NCBI GenBank assembly: GCA_963575745.1
Contig: CAUYUJ010016059.1
Location: 1,611,349 to 1,675,348, forward strand
Direction: 5' to 3'
Length of the DNA: 64,000 nt
From: Prorocentrum cordatum
Taxonomy: Eukaryota; Sar; Dinophyceae; Prorocentrales; Prorocentraceae
The position numbers and the translations under genes are program-made. Under the pieces are notes generated by a model. It did not search any database and was not told the origin of the DNA. It saw nothing but the letters and a program-made list of their open reading frames with translations. Positions 10,268 to 20,415 of the stretch are shown piece after piece. Position 1 is the first letter of the stretch. Each line of letters starts with the position of its first letter.

Positions 10268-11920
10268 CGTAGCTCGCTGCATACCGATTGGGATGGGTTT
10301 AGGTTGAGGACGTGGAGGTGGGAGGTTGTTGATTTTGTCAGTGCACCTCGCTGTCCCATGCCCGACTGCCCCTACTCCACCACCCCGTTGCCAGTACTTG
10401 TCGTAGCAGCGCTACCTGGACAGCCTGTGGATGATGCTATGGTTCTTGCAAGCTGACGTTGGTTTTGCCAGTTTCCCCTTGCTGGAGGTTTCCGTGGGTT
10501 ACTTCCCCTCCCGTTAAATGAGCTTGCAGTTACCATTGCACGGCTTGCCTTTTTGGGCCTGTTGCCGACCATATCGTGTGTGGTCCGCTCGTTCGAGCGT
10601 GCAGTTCCCCTCGTGCCTGTGTGTACGTGTTGATCCCTATCTATTTCACCCGTGCTCCCAGATGGCCGCCGCCATTGGCAAACGCCTCCAGGCTCCTAAG
10701 ACCCAGGACCAGATGCGCCCCCTGGAAGAGGAGTATGCCCATGGGTCAGTTGGTCAACCGCTCGGCTTTGGCGTGAGATGTGACAAGCTTCGGTCTAGTG
10801 TCCTGAGAGCCAGGCAGACTGGAGTTGCTGGCGAGGCCGCAGCTGTGGCTCGTGCCGCCCTGGAGGAGTGGAGGATGAGGTTTAGAGGGCTGCAGCGGAC
10901 GTGGGGGAGAGCAGAGAGCAGGGCGCGCGCGCGCGCCCCGCCGCCCCGCCGCCGCACGCCCGCCCCGCCGCCCCCGCCGCCCGGCGCGAGCGAGCGGCGC
11001 GGCAGTGTAGCAGCGAGCGACTCCTCGCCTCTCCCCTCCGTTTTGTCAAACTTCAAGCCTTGGCCCGTGGGGGGCAGCGGCAGGGGGCTCGGTGAGCGTA
11101 GACCGTCGCTAACCACACACCCGTTGCGTGTGGCACCGAGCCCCCGAGTGTCCGTCAGTCCGCGCGGCCGCCAGCCAGGTGCTCATGCGGCTGCACGCCG
11201 CAGCCCTCGCCTGCCGCCAGCTTTTCTTGCTGTTGCCTTGCAGATAAGGTTTGGAGTCGTCGGGAGGGATGAGAGTGCAGTCCTCTTCAGCTCAGACAGG
11301 TGGCAGTGGTGCCACTAGGTCCGTTGGTAGACGAGACCAAGTCGGACGGATCGAATGAGACTGCAGCGAGTCAGACGCAGCCGCCCTCTTTCCCCATCTT
11401 GCCCTCCCTCTCCAATGCTGTGATCAGAGAGAATCGAGCCCTGGCGGACAGGGAAAGTTGGGAACACCGCGGCAGGACCGCCCCTCTGTTGTTCCGTACG
11501 CTCTCTCCTGACCACGGTTGAAAATCAGCCAAGCTGGCGTTTAATGACTAGTGGAGGTTGGTGGGTTGTTTAAGGATACTTTGGAGGTGGGACTTGCACT
11601 CGGCGTTAAGCCCGAACTGCGTGCTGAGATGTACCTTGCCTTCGGTGCGAGATTCGAGTTTTAGTACGGACGCAGAAGCTGTCCATGCCAAATGCCTCCA
11701 GTCGACAGTGGCCGCGCCTTGCCAGTGCCACACTGCTGCCTCGCATCCAGTCGCTGGCGCAGTTAATACGATGGGACTGGGTGGGTTTGTGCATTTCATG
11801 GGAGGTGGGATGGAGGTACTGTACTGTGCTTGTTCACTTGGTGCCCGTGCAGCCATTTAAGTCTGCTAGCCGCAGCGCCGCTCTTTCTCTGACCGTCACC
11901 AGGCGAATCAGATGCGCAAT
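10268..11920. other. Post-LINE sequence; shuffled LINE-A debris then unassigned GC-rich DNA
   Basis: The first 620 bases contain rearranged pieces of LINE-A (separate entry). From about 10.9 to 11.92 kb I see no coding motif and no clear repeat. Confidence 0.5.
10415..10885 (+). repeat. Shuffled LINE-A fragments (ORF2 RNase H piece, then ORF1 piece)
   Basis: 10420-10490 matches the RNase H region near 3920-3990. 10512-10575 matches the later RNase H region near 4144-4200, with the bases between them deleted. 10600-10660 resembles 3615-3670. 10660-10880 matches the ORF1 coiled-coil region 2163-2395, including GATGGCCGCCGCCA and GGCGTGAGATGTGACAAGC. The order ORF2 then ORF1 is the reverse of the parent element, so this is a rearranged or template-switched derivative. 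Confidence 0.75.
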
Positions 11921-11924
11921 CCAA

Positions 11925-12075
11925 ATCCTCCTCCCTCCTCCCTCCTCCCTCCTCCTCCCTCCTCCTCCTCCTCCTCCCTCCTCCCTCCTCCTCCCTCCTC
12001 CTCCTCCTCCTCTTCCCTCCTCCTCCTCCTCTTCCCTCCTCCTCCTCCTCCTCCTCCTCCTCCTCCTCCTCCTGC
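11925..12075. repeat. (TCC)n/(TCCC)n microsatellite
   Basis: Pyrimidine tract of TCC and TCCC units on the + strand, purine-rich on the other. Confidence 0.95.
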
Positions 12076-12227
12076 TTCGTCCGCTCGCTCCTCCTCGCCG
12101 CCAGAGCGCCCCCTGCGGCCCAGGGCCGTGCAAGATGGGCAGCGGCGAGATCCGCCTCCGCGCGCCGGGCGCGCGAGGCCGGCCGGCTGCCCCGCCCGCA
12201 CGAGAGCGCGCCGGCTCTCGGGCCCCA

Positions 12228-12372
12228 GACTCTTCATGGGGGGGGATCCCATGGGGGGATAGGATCCCAGGGGGGGGGATCCCGTAGGATCCCCTGGGGA
12301 TCCCATGGGGGGGCAGGAGGGGATCCCATGGGGGGGATCCCCTCCTGCCCCCCATGGGATCCCCCCCCATGG
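12228..12372. repeat. Palindrome cluster built on GGATCC and CCATGG
   Basis: At least eight GGATCC and several CCATGG sites in 145 bases, joined by G runs. The right half, 12303-12372, is a long inverted repeat with 25-base arms (CCATGGGGGGGCAGGAGGGG on the left, its complement on the right). Confidence 0.85.
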
Positions 12373-12399
12373 AGAGTCTCCCGCCAGGGGGGGGGGGGG

Positions 12400-12616
12400 A
12401 GGTCAGGGTCATGTCGGGCCTGTCCCCCTGCAGGGGGGATTCTCGACGAAAAATGGGAAATGCCCCAAAAATGTCAAAACAAAATTGTCCAAAGACAGTC
12501 TGGGGACTGTTTTTGGCATATTTTTGGATCATTGTTGGACATTTCGGGGGTATTTTTTATTTTTCGTCGAAAATCCTTCTGTATAGGGGGACACGCCCGA
12601 CATGAGGTCAGGGTCG
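12400..12616. mobile_element. MITE-like fold-back element A
   Basis: Imperfect inverted arms of about 70-80 bases at 12400-12473 and 12536-12616. Matching landmarks are GTCAGGGTCATGTCGGG against CCCGACATGAGGTCAGGGTC, and TCGACGAAAAATGGG against TATTTTTCGTCGA. The centre is AT-rich and has no ORF. Structure suggests a non-autonomous fold-back transposon. Confidence 0.65.
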
Positions 12617-12671
12617 GGGGCGACGTCAGGAGGGGACAGTGGGCAACCAAAGGAGAACAAGCGCCACACGC

Positions 12672-12820
12672 ATACACTTGTGGCGCTGCGCGCGGATGTC
12701 TTGGAGCCGCGCTGGCCCCCCCCCCCCGGCGGCGCCTCCGGCGGGCGCGCTCCGCGCGCCAGGGCGGGAGGACCGGCGCGGATGCAAGAGATCCGCACGG
12801 ACCGTCGAAAGTTGATGTTT
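12672..12820. mobile_element. Fold-back family B, copy 1
   Basis: Arms CGCGCGGATGTCTTGGAGCC (left) and GGATGCAAGAGATCCGCACG (right) are reverse complements with few mismatches, around a GC-rich core with GGCGGCGCC and CGCGCTCCGCGCGCCAG. The same arms and core recur at 15716-15848 and 63806-63962. Confidence 0.7.
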
Positions 12821-12974
12821 TTTGTTTTTTCTTTTAGATAGGCTCCCAACCTTCACAATTGGCTTGAGCAGCCTTCCCAGGGGTACCCTTGCATCCTTGC
12901 CCCATTCGGCCCATCCTTAGCGGCTTTCGCTGGTCAGCCTCGTTCGAAAAACGTTCACGTGGGCCTCCAAGGCC

Positions 12975-13235
12975 CCTGCATCCTCACCGCGCAACCTTCT
13001 GATACGGGTTGACTGCAGGGTTTGAGCAGAGTGGGTCGGGAGATCGCGCCGCTGCCGATGCACTGGCGATGCGGCTCGATGTGGAGCCCGATTTCCTCCA
13101 CGCCGACGGCGCCGATGCATCGCCGGTGTCGACGATGCATCGGCGATACATCGGCGATGCATCGGCGATGCGGCTCGATCCTCCGACCCCGTCGACTCGA
13201 ACCCCGTGCGGGAGGCCTTTGAGGATGGGACAGGC
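12975..13235. mobile_element. Fold-back family C, copy 1 (GATGCATCGGC array)
   Basis: A core array of the palindromic unit CGCCGATGCATCGGCGATG, bounded by inverted arms that include GGGTCGGGAGATCGCGCCGC on the left and the complementary GATCCTCCGACCCCGTCGAC on the right. A second copy lies at 19755-19985. Confidence 0.7.
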
Positions 13236-13268
13236 TCTGGCGAGACTCCCTCACCTCCTCTCGTCGTT

Positions 13269-13322
13269 TCATATATATATATACACACATGCGTATATGC
13301 ACATATACATATATACACACAC
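13269..13322. repeat. TA/TACACA microsatellite
   Basis: ATATATATATACACACATGC-type dinucleotide tract. Confidence 0.85.
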
Positions 13323-13339
13323 GGATAAGGGAGGTCCCA

Positions 13340-13870
13340 GGCCCGAGGCTCCAGACCGGCCCCTCCCTTGTGCCCCTTCTCCCCAGGGGCTTCCCGGGGC
13401 GACCCCTGGAGATTTCAGAAAGCCCGAGGATCTCCCAAGACCGCACACCACAGCCTGCGACTGGCCCTCAAGGCCCCCAAAAGCGCCCCACGAGAGACGA
13501 GAGCTCCAAGACGGCCCCAGATGACACCGCGACAGCCCCAAGGCGCCCCAAGAGGCCCCCCAAGAGGGCACCAGAAAGCGCAAACCGATCCATCCCCTCT
13601 GGGAAATGCAATTGCTTATCTGATTCGCCTCTTGGGCTTTCACAGCTTCCCCAAGGAGGGGGGCCAGAGGGGAAAAAACAAGTTCAAATTTCGACCCTGG
13701 GCGCCAAGAGGCCCCCAGTAGGCCCCGAGAGGCTCCCAAGAGGCCCCAAGAAACCTCAAAGGGGCCACCCAGAGGCCTCCAAGAGGCCCCAGGAGGCCCC
13801 CGCGAAGCACCCAGGAGACCCCCACGAGGCCCCAAACGGGCCTCTGAGGGACTTCCTACACAAGTTTGAA
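13340..13870. repeat. Degenerate GGCCCCAAGAGGC minisatellite
   Basis: Irregular 12-15 base units of the form GGCCCCMAGAGGCYCC dominate 13470-13575 and 13700-13850. They give repetitive Gly/Leu/Ser/Trp readings on the reverse strand that I do not accept as a protein. Confidence 0.65.
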
Positions 13871-14570
13871 ATACATCTACGAGAAGCCTCTGCTCCACAA
13901 CCCAGGCCCGTTCCTGGGGCGCCGCCTGATCGGCACAGATGCTGTGTCTATGTGTATGTGTGCGTATGTATGTACGTACACAATGATGTACGCATGCACG
14001 ATTGTATGTCTGTGTTCCTGTATGTGCGCATGTAAGAGGAAAGAGAAATCATCTGGCCTGGCGAAGGGCCCATCTCTGTGCAGCTGCGTGTAGCGCAGGG
14101 CGCGGCTCTCTCCTCAAATATTGCACGACGCGGGGTAGACCAGATAGAGGGTCGCTGCGGAGTTAGCGCTCGTATAGGCAGGCTGAAGCGCCCTGTGGGG
14201 CCGCCGCGCGAGCGCGCCCACTGACGGCGTAGGTAGAGCTCCTTGTGGAGCGCGGCTCGCGCGTAGCGGCGCCGAAACGGGCGTGGGGACGCCATGCGAA
14301 ATTGCCAATGGGCGCCACAGATTGAGATGCCTGCGGGGTACGATCCGCGTCAAGGGTGTGCCGAAATCTGCGGAGGGACGCCATGCGACCCCTCCTGTTG
14401 GAGCTGTCGGTGGAGCTAAGTATTGGGCGCGATCCGTGTGAGGGGTGTGCCGAAATGATTCGAACCATCCCCTTGGTGCCGTAGGAGGAGCTCCCTTTGG
14501 GCCACGATTCCTGCCTGGGCTGTGGAGAACAGCTGCCCATCTGTTCCTCGAGACCTATCTTGGAACATCC
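13871..14570. other. No gene recognised
   Basis: Contains a TGTATGTGYGTATGTA low-complexity patch at 13945-14035 and two near copies of ATCCGYGTSARGGGTGTGCCGAAAT (about 14343 and 14429). Nothing else identified. Confidence 0.5.
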
Positions 14571-14574
14571 GGGC

Positions 14575-14935
14575 GGAGGAGAAGGAGGAGGAGGAGGGGG
14601 AGGAGGAGGGGGATGGAGGAAGAGGAGTAGCTGCAAACGGAGGAGAAGGAGGAGGAGGAGGAGGAGGCGCAGGACATAGGACACGGAAAAGGCCGAGAAG
14701 GAGGAGGAAACATGAGAGGAATATGAGGAGGACGAAGATGAGTAAAAATGGCGTGGCGAGGAGGAGGGAACGAGGAGGGAGAGCAGGAGCCGAGGCAGGA
14801 GCCGAAGCAGGAGGAGGAGGAGAAGGAGGAGGATGATGAGGAGGAGGAGGAGGAGGAAGAGGAGGAGGAGGAGGAGGATAATGACGAGGGCAAGGGCGAG
14901 GAGGAGGGAGGAGGGGGAGGAGGCCGAGGCGGTTA
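14575..14935. repeat. (GGA)n-rich polypurine tract
   Basis: Interrupted GGA repeats on the + strand, with GGAGCC variants in the middle. Confidence 0.9.
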
Positions 14936-15374
14936 GAGACTCTGCAACGCCCACATGCAGCGGACTTCGCAATGTCGCCGATCAGACGAGCGAAAGCGAG
15001 AGCCGCAGAACGTGGAGCAGCTGTGATTAGAACCTCAGCGCGCGAAGCGCGCACGTGGTACGACGGGAGGTCAAAAACGACCCCGCAGGAGAAGACGGCC
15101 CGGGGCAGGCTCCAGACCCCCGGGGGTCCATGGGCAACGAGCAGGGGCGACGATGGGGTGGGGGGGGGATACAGTAGGAGCTCGACCACAAGAAACCTTC
15201 CACGAGAAGCCCAGCCCTGAGACCCCAGGGCGTCCCCTGATCTGTTGTGTGGGAACGCAACGCTTCCCATAGCAAAATCATCGAAACCCAAGAAACCCCT
15301 GGCACCCTGGATGCAAGCAGGGTGTTTCCTGGCATGGCCTTCCACTGTACCAGCGCGGATCTCCGAGGAGGGTG

Positions 15375-15625
15375 AGGAGGACTCCCCTATCGCGGACCCC
15401 TTGTATGGCTATCCCCTATCGCGGGACCGCCCCTGCCGCGGACCCCCCCAGGGCTATCCCCCCCCCCCCTTAGGGTTATCCCCCCCTAGGGCTACTCTCC
15501 CTGGGGCTATCCCCCGTAGGACCCCCCCCAGGGCTATCCCCCCTAGGGCTATTCGCCTATCGCGGGACCCCCTCCTACTGCGGACCCCCTTTGAGCTACC
15601 CCCCCCCCTATTGCGGACTCCTGGG
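15375..15625. repeat. CCCCCTAGGGCTATCC minisatellite
   Basis: About ten variants of CCCCCTAGGGCTATC mixed with CTATCGCGGACCCC units. Confidence 0.8.
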
Positions 15626-15715
15626 AGGGTGGGGAGGAGGACGACCAGGGGCGACGAGCGCTTATGTTTATGCCGCTTCTCCTTTCCCGAAGAAGGAGAA
15701 GAGGCATAACCATAA

Positions 15716-15848
15716 AAACGTTCGACGGTCCACGCTGGGTCCCCGTGGCGGCGAATTTCCTGGATTTCTTGCATCTGCGCCGGATCCCCCCCTGCCCTGA
15801 CGGCGCCGATCCAAGAAATCCGCGCAGGACTCCGAAACTTCATGTTTA
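15716..15848. mobile_element. Fold-back family B, copy 2
   Basis: Left arm has TTCGACGGTCCACGCTGG and TGGATTTCTTGCATCTGCGC; right arm has GATCCAAGAAATCCGCGCAG and GAAACTTCATGTTT. These match the family B arms at 12.7 kb and 63.9 kb, but the GC core is shorter. Confidence 0.65.
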
Positions 15849-17004
15849 TTCGGTCGTTTCTTCTAGACAAGGGGCGATCGGCTCGGTTCGAGAGGTTCGA
15901 GCTTCTCGCCAGCTCCTGAAGGTTTCCCAGCCTCGGCGGGCGTTTCGGCGGGTGCGCCTCGTTGCGAGCGTTCTGGCGGCTCCTGGATCGTCGCGAACGG
16001 CCGCCGGAGGCCCGAGTTGCGGTCCGAGAGCCACCGCGGGCAGCTGTGGGGGGGAATGCATCGACCCCCAGTCCCCAGTCAACGCAGCATCGACGTCACG
16101 CCGCACGACCACGCCAGCGTGAACAGCGAGCAGGTCGTTACACGAAAAGCGAATGAGCAGCACGCAAAGCTCGAAGAACGGCGCGCGTGTCACTGAGACG
16201 ATCGATCCCTCGGGAACGGTTGGGCAGGAGCGCTGTGCGATCGAGCCCGAGGGAGGGGGGGGGGCCTGGGTCCCAGATCTCCGACGATCTCTGATGTGTT
16301 CCACCCCGTGGTGGTGACTCGTCGACGGGATAATGAAAAAAACGGATCCAGGGCGAAACGCTACCCGTGGGGAGAGGGTCGGGACCTCCTGGGGCCGCGC
16401 ATTGCACAAATCACGTCGTCGGATGTCTTTGAGACACGGGCGTCGTCGAGACAGGGATTTGCAGTGCGGCTCTCTGGGGCTCGTGGGCTCCAGGGCTTCA
16501 AAAATGAGCGGTTGGCAGAGGAGGCGGGGAGGATGAGGAGGAGGAAGCAGCACGCGGGCCCCAGTGCTTCCACAGTGAGCTATTGCGGGAGGCGAGGAGG
16601 AGGAGGAGGTGGAGGAGGAGAAAAACTCCAGGAAACAAAAGAAGGAGGAGGAGGAGGAGAAGGAGGAGGAGGAAGAAGCTGGGGGCAGAGGGGAGCGGGA
16701 GCAGGGATGCACATGCGGGGGAGTCGAGCGAGCGAGGCACACAGGGAGAAAGGGATAACAAGGGATATTGTGGAGGGGACGGCGTGGAGAGGGAGTGGAG
16801 TTGTGGGGGGGGTGGGGAGGGAGGTGTGACAAGGGAGGGACTGTCTGCATCAGATGTTTCGGTAGTCCGGTTCCGGTATTGCTGCCAGTGCGAGGGCGAC
16901 GTTGTGCCGCGTTGACGAGGAGCCGCGATGTTTCTCGTGCGTGCTCGTTCCGCGAATGCTTGCTTGTATAGCGTATCCTCTCTTGTTGCCCTTGCCAGAG
17001 GCAC
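15849..17004. other. No gene recognised; includes (GGA)n at 16590-16680
   Basis: GC-rich sequence with a GGA-rich patch around 16590-16680 and purine-rich flanks. No motif of a known protein in any frame. Confidence 0.5.
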
Positions 17005-17465
17005 TCAGCATCATCCTCCTCATCAGCATCCTCATCCTCATCCTCATCCTCCTCATCATCTACATCATTATCATCATCAGCATCATCATCATCATCATCA
17101 GCATCAGCATCATCATCATCATACTCATCATAATCATCATCAGCATTATCATTATCCTTATCAGTATCATCAACGTCTTCTCCTTCATCGTCACCATCAC
17201 AAAAAACAGCAGGTCATCATCAGCATCACAATCATCATCATAAGCATGTTCATGTTCATAATGATACTGAGCATCACCACAATCATCACCACCACCATCA
17301 CCAGCATCGTCAGATTCTTCATCATCCTATTCATCTTCATCTTCATTATCATTACCATCATACTCATCATCAGTCTCGTCATCTGTATCACCATCATCAC
17401 CATCATCATCATTACCATGATCATTCGCATTGGTATCATCCTTATCAGCATCAGCATCATCTTCC
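17005..17465. repeat. (ATC)n/(CTC)n trinucleotide tract
   Basis: About 460 bases of CATCAT, CCTCAT and ATTATC trinucleotides on the + strand, ending 150 bases before the first Rab exon. Ile/His/Ser-rich and Met-rich readings across it are artefacts. Confidence 0.9.
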
Positions 17466-17618
17466 TCCCTCATCCATGCTCCATCCTCCTCATTCCTTCC
17501 TTCGCTCTCCTCCTGCAAGTTGCCCTTCTCTCGCACATTTCATGTACCGCCCCCGCCCCCCCCCAGTCATCTTGGCCCGAGGGAACACAGGCAGGCGCCT
17601 CTTCGGGCTGCCTGGAAG

Positions 17619-17690
17619 ATGAAGGTGGTTCTCATAGGAGACTCGAACGTCGGGAAGTCGGCGCTGGTGCACCGATTTATACGTGCGGCC
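17619..17690 (+). CDS. Rab5-like exon 1 (P-loop)
   Basis: Encodes MKVVLIGDSNVGKSALVHRF plus four residues. GDSNVGKS is the G1/P-loop that binds nucleotide phosphates and Mg2+. The ATG is preceded directly by GGAAG, which could be either a trans-splicing acceptor for the spliced leader or an acceptor for an earlier exon; Rab5 usually has 15-20 residues before this strand. I end the exon at 17690 before GACGCC (GA donor), because joining there gives exactly the Rab5 spacing between the P-loop Arg-Phe and the switch I threonine. Ends in phase 0. Confidence 0.8.
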
Positions 17691-18838
17691 GACGCCACGT
17701 CTGCTCTTGCTCCGCGCGGAGACTTTCGCCCATCCCCTCTCCTCGTTCCCCGGGCTTCCTGTTCAACGCGTAGGACGAGGACGGGGACAGGTTGGGCGAC
17801 GACGAGGGCGAGTAGCTAGGGAAGAGGCAGGTGGGAGACGGAGAAGGTGGATGAGGGCACTCCCATGAAGAGATGGAGGTGGTGGAGGAGGAGCACGACG
17901 ACGAGGAGGAGGAGGAGGACCAAGACGTCAAGGTAGAGTGGGAGGAGGACGACGCACCTAAGGACGATGCGGGGGAGGAAACTGTGTGGAAGTACAGGGT
18001 AGTCTTATGCGGAGGACGAGGTGATGTGGAGGATAATAAGGAATAGGCGGGCCAGAAGATGAGAAGGGGACGAGGAGTCGAATCTCGTGCCAACGCAGGC
18101 GCCTGACTTGACGGAGCATCGGCAGGAAGCATAATACACACACATACACACATACACACAGCACATACACACAGCACACACATAACTGCACATAACAGAG
18201 CGATGATTTGGGCCTTTCTTCTTGAATATCCCCAAGCTGGATGTTTGCTTGCGGGCGGGTTCGTGGGGGAGCAGGGGGTCATCTTTCCTCGTCCTGACTC
18301 CGTGTTATTGTCAAAGCCCTACGGCTGGTGCCGCCGACCCAGAATAAAAAACAACAACGACAACGACGATCACGACGACCACGACCACGTCCACGACCAC
18401 GACCACGACCACGACGATGACCAAGACGACAACGACAACGACGAGCTGATGACCCTGCCAAAGGCTCGGGACATGGGGCGGGTGGTGAAGGGAGGAAGAG
18501 GACGAGGAGGAGGAGGAGGAGGAGGAGAAGAGGAGGGGGAGGCGGAGGAGGAGGAGGAGGAGGAGGGGGAGGAGGAGGAGGAGGAGGAGGAGGAGGAGGA
18601 GGAGGAGGAGGAGGAGGAGTAAGAAGAAGAAGAAGAAGAAGACGAAGAATAATAATAATAAGAAGAAGAAGAATAATAATAAGAAGAAGAATAAGAATAA
18701 GAAGAATAAGGATAATAAGAATAATAATAAGAAGAATAAGAATAATGAGAAGAATAATAAGAATAATAAGAAAAATAATAATAAGAAGAATAAGAAGAAT
18801 AATCAGAAAAAGAATAAGAAGAAGAATAATAATCATAA

Positions 18839-18905
<67 letters not shown>

Positions 18906-20384
18906 AAGAAGAAGGAGGAGGAGGAGGAGGAGGAGGAGGAGGACGACGACGTGGAGGAGGGGGAGGGAGGGGGGAAGGGAGGAGGAGGAGGAGGAGGAGG
19001 AGGAGGGGAGGAGGAGGAGGAGGAGGAGGAGAGGAGGAGGAGAAAAGGAGGAGAAAATGGAGGAGCAAGAGGAGGAGGAGGAGGAGGAGGAGGAGGAGGA
19101 GGAGGAGGAGGAGGAGAAAAGAGGAGGAGAAAGAGGAGGAGGAGGAGGAGGAGGGAGGACAAAAGAGGAGGAGCAGGAGGAGGAGGAGGAGGAGGAGGAG
19201 GAAGGAGGAAGAGGAGGAGAAAAGGAGAAGCAGGAGGAGGAGAGCGGTCCGTCTCCTCGGGGGCGGGCTGGGGCCAGGGCCGGGGCCTGAGCCGGGGCCC
19301 AGGCCGGGGCCGGGGCCGAGGCCGGGACCCCTCTCCTGGGACCCCCCGGGGACCACACCGCGGGGAACCCCTGAGGACCACACCCTGGGTCCCCTTTCCC
19401 CCCCCCCCTGGGCGTGCTGCTGGCAGCCCCCCTCCCCTCCTCCTCCTCCTCCCTCCCTCCTCCCTCCTCCTCCTCCTCCTCCTCCTCCTCCTCCTCCTCC
19501 TCCTCCTCTGCCTCCTCCTCCTCTCGCTCTTCTTAGCTGGCAGGGTTTCTCTGACCAAAAACCTGGACACCAGAGGATTTATTATTCGCATTTTCCTGCG
19601 TGTGCTCGTTGCCCACATTCATTTTCCGACATGCTCAGCGCACGGTCTGCCCTCCAGGGGACCGCTCCGGTTACCGGAGCTGGCACGCAGACTTCCGTTC
19701 CGTTCCGTTCCCCTGGGGCCAAGCCCACCCGGCGGGAACGGGACAATCTAGGCCTCCCATAAGGGGTCCGAGCAGATGGGGTCGGAAGATCGCGCCGCAT
19801 CGCCGATGCATCGGCGATGCGGCTCGATGTGGAGCCCGATTTATCCACGCTGGCGTCGCCGATGCATCGCCGACTCCGCTGATGCATCGTCGACGCATCG
19901 CCGATGCATCGCCGATGTATCGGCGATGCGGCGCGATCCTCCAACCCCATCTACTCGGACCCCATCTAGAAGGCCTCTGCTTCCCCCCCGGACCAAGCTC
20001 CCTGGCGGGAAAGGGCAAAGCGAAGGGTGTTTCCCTCGACGTGATTACGGCATTGTTGTTCGATCCCCTCGGTATCTTTGATCTCCCTTACTTGCGAAAA
20101 CGATTCAAATGAGGCTGGCGTATTTCAGTTTGGGTTGGGCTGGCCGCGCGTCGAAGGGCCTCTCACACACACCGACGGGGTCGGCGGATTCTTCTGTTTA
20201 CCCCTCTTTCGGAATCTTCCTTTCTGTTTACTCCCCCCACCTCCCAGGATGTATGCCACCACCACCACCCGGTAGGACCCTGACGTGCGGCTAGATTCGT
20301 TGGGAAGTTCTTCACTGACAGTTGTGGGCACATCCGATGTTCCTTTATTTCTCTTTTGTTTCTCTCTCTTTCTTTCTTTTTTTT

Positions 20385-20415
<31 letters not shown>

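Noticed and set aside
13269-13898. Reverse-strand ORF with GLLGASRGLLGAS repeats
   Set aside because: Translation of the GGCCCCAAGAGGC minisatellite rather than a repeat protein.
17691-17820. Continuation of Rab exon 1 to the stop at 17815
   Set aside because: After RFIRAA the reading loses all Rab similarity, while switch I is found intact in exon 2 with exact spacing.
18279-19750. Long readings of poly-Glu, poly-Arg, poly-Ser, poly-Leu and poly-Pro in both directions
   Set aside because: They translate GGA/TCC/AAG/AAT microsatellites; every frame is open and none has flanking protein sequence.
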